Position numbers and translations under genes: made by a program
Assembly (NCBI GenBank): GCA_022592445.1
Contig: JABYQR010000141.1
Location: forward strand, 41,946-105,945
Direction of reading: 5' to 3'
Length of the DNA: 64,000 nt
Origin: Cytidiella melzeri
Taxonomy: Eukaryota > Basidiomycota > Agaricomycetes > Polyporales > Irpicaceae
The notes under the pieces: model-generated
The model's database searches: none
Seen by the model: only the letters and a program-made list of their open reading frames with translations
Told to the model about the DNA's origin: nothing
In this document: positions 63,290 to 64,000 of the stretch, piece after piece
How positions within the stretch are numbered: the stretch's first letter is position 1
Layout: every line of letters begins with the position of its first letter

Positions 63290-63966
63290 ATGGTATTAAA
63301 CACAGTGCAGGGGTGTTGTTCGCAGGACTCACTTTTCCCTCCCGCTAATATGGTTCACTCTTCAGACAAATATCTGCCTATCCTCAACCTCACTGTACAG
63401 CAATTGGTTCATCACGGTCTGGCTATTCTGCGCACAGCACAAGACAACAACAACGATGAAGAGAACGACAACAAGATTCAGAATTTCATCCGCTACATGC
63501 TAGCCGGTTGCTATGTTGATGGCACCCACCATGAATTCAGGGTGTTTCTCAAGCAGCCAGAGATAGTTGTGGGTAACCTCACTTAAAAAGCTTCAAAAAC
63601 TTGTTCGGTGTTACTACAACGTTGCCATGTACACGCAGCTGGACAATATATCCGTTTTCCAGAGACAAGCTCCTTGGCACCCCTGCAGGTTCAGTTCTTG
63701 TGGACATCAGCATAGCAGTACACATTCACACTCATCTCTTTATTACATTTCTGATGAGAGTCTCAAACTATCAACTATCAGAAAAACCGGTCCTAAGAAA
63801 GAATTCCAGTGGCAGACGTTCCTATTATGTGGTTTGGCACCATAGGCCCAGGAAGCGGGGCAACCACGTTCACTGCTTTTCAGAACTCTATCATCGGGGC
63901 AGATCTACCACAGTGGGATTGAAAGATTGGTTGAACGTCTACGACGGATGTATCATTCCGTGCTGA
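63290..63966 (+). other. Unrecognised two-part coding candidate
   Basis: The first frame (63290-63586; ATG 63350 also possible) reads DKYLPILNLTVQQLVHHGLA and IQNFIRYMLAGCYVDGTHHE. A second frame (63601-63966) reads KLLGTPAGSVLVDISIAVHI and ends with a stop at 63964-63966. They may be two exons joined near 63575-63600. Family unknown. Confidence 0.3.
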
Positions 63967-64000
63967 AACATGCAGCTTCCACTCAAGTCAGTGAGCTGCC

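Noticed and set aside
1..64000. CRISPR arrays, prokaryotic operons, ribosome binding sites
   Set aside because: The window is eukaryotic. The repeats found are LTRs, satellites and inverted arms; none has the regular short repeat-spacer pattern of CRISPR.

Overview
The window is eukaryotic and almost certainly from a mushroom-forming basidiomycete (Agaricomycetes). Genes are cut by many 50-65 nt GT-AG introns with CTAAC-like branch sites. There is a fungal SWC4 gene, two tandem NACHT-WD40 (STAND/NLR-like) genes with long fungal-style N-terminal regions, and a dense load of Ty3/gypsy chromodomain and Ty1/copia LTR elements. No species is claimed.

Layout. 1-7911: a gypsy family-A integrase fragment, then an indel-ridden family-A element (A1). 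7912-13320: a family-B RT relic, a 2.9 kb unit with ~540 bp inverted arms, and a ~143 bp tandem array with higher-order structure. 13321-28432: a minus-strand copia element (E), natively about 4.5 kb, swollen to 15.1 kb by nested insertions. These are solo LTR B1 (itself carrying the nearly intact gypsy A2), solo LTR D (itself carrying solo LTR C1) and solo LTR C2. All six elements keep matching 5 bp target duplications (GAGCA, TAATT, AATAG, GTCGT, ATGCC, ATGGG). 29095-44321 is the gene island: SWC4 (+), tRNase Z (-), an intron-containing tRNA-His (-), NLR1 (-) and NLR2 (-). 45724-46885: the 3' part of a SWIM-domain gene, cut off by gypsy B2 (46886-54694). 54695-64000: degraded helicase-RBR-like fragments, LTR debris and weak unassigned ORFs.

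Most unusual system: the two chromodomain gypsy families A and B share an expression layout that I do not recognise from described elements. (i) The first 10 nt of the predicted transcript are exactly complementary to a site 2 nt after the 5' LTR, as in Tf1-type self-priming, and the pairing co-varies between families. (ii) An extra ORF of about 240-250 aa (ORF0) lies between LTR and gag, and in A1 and B2 it contains no methionine. (iii) Its start codon exists only after splicing: a short leader intron joins ...A to TG..., making AUG in all three copies. (iv) In the unspliced RNA, leader plus ORF0 has no ATG in any frame for more than 1 kb (A1 and B2), so the first AUG is that of gag. Spliced RNA would therefore make ORF0 and unspliced RNA would make Gag. 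(v) A second intron-like segment sits in the R/U5 part of the LTR and is flanked by direct repeats; some LTRs lack it.

In the host genes, both NLR paralogues need a 7-nt microexon at the same position to join the N-terminal region to the NACHT domain in frame. NLR2 also carries a 206 bp tandem duplication in its N-terminal exon that appears to have produced a new intron. All gene models were made by reading splice sites by eye and have no transcript support.
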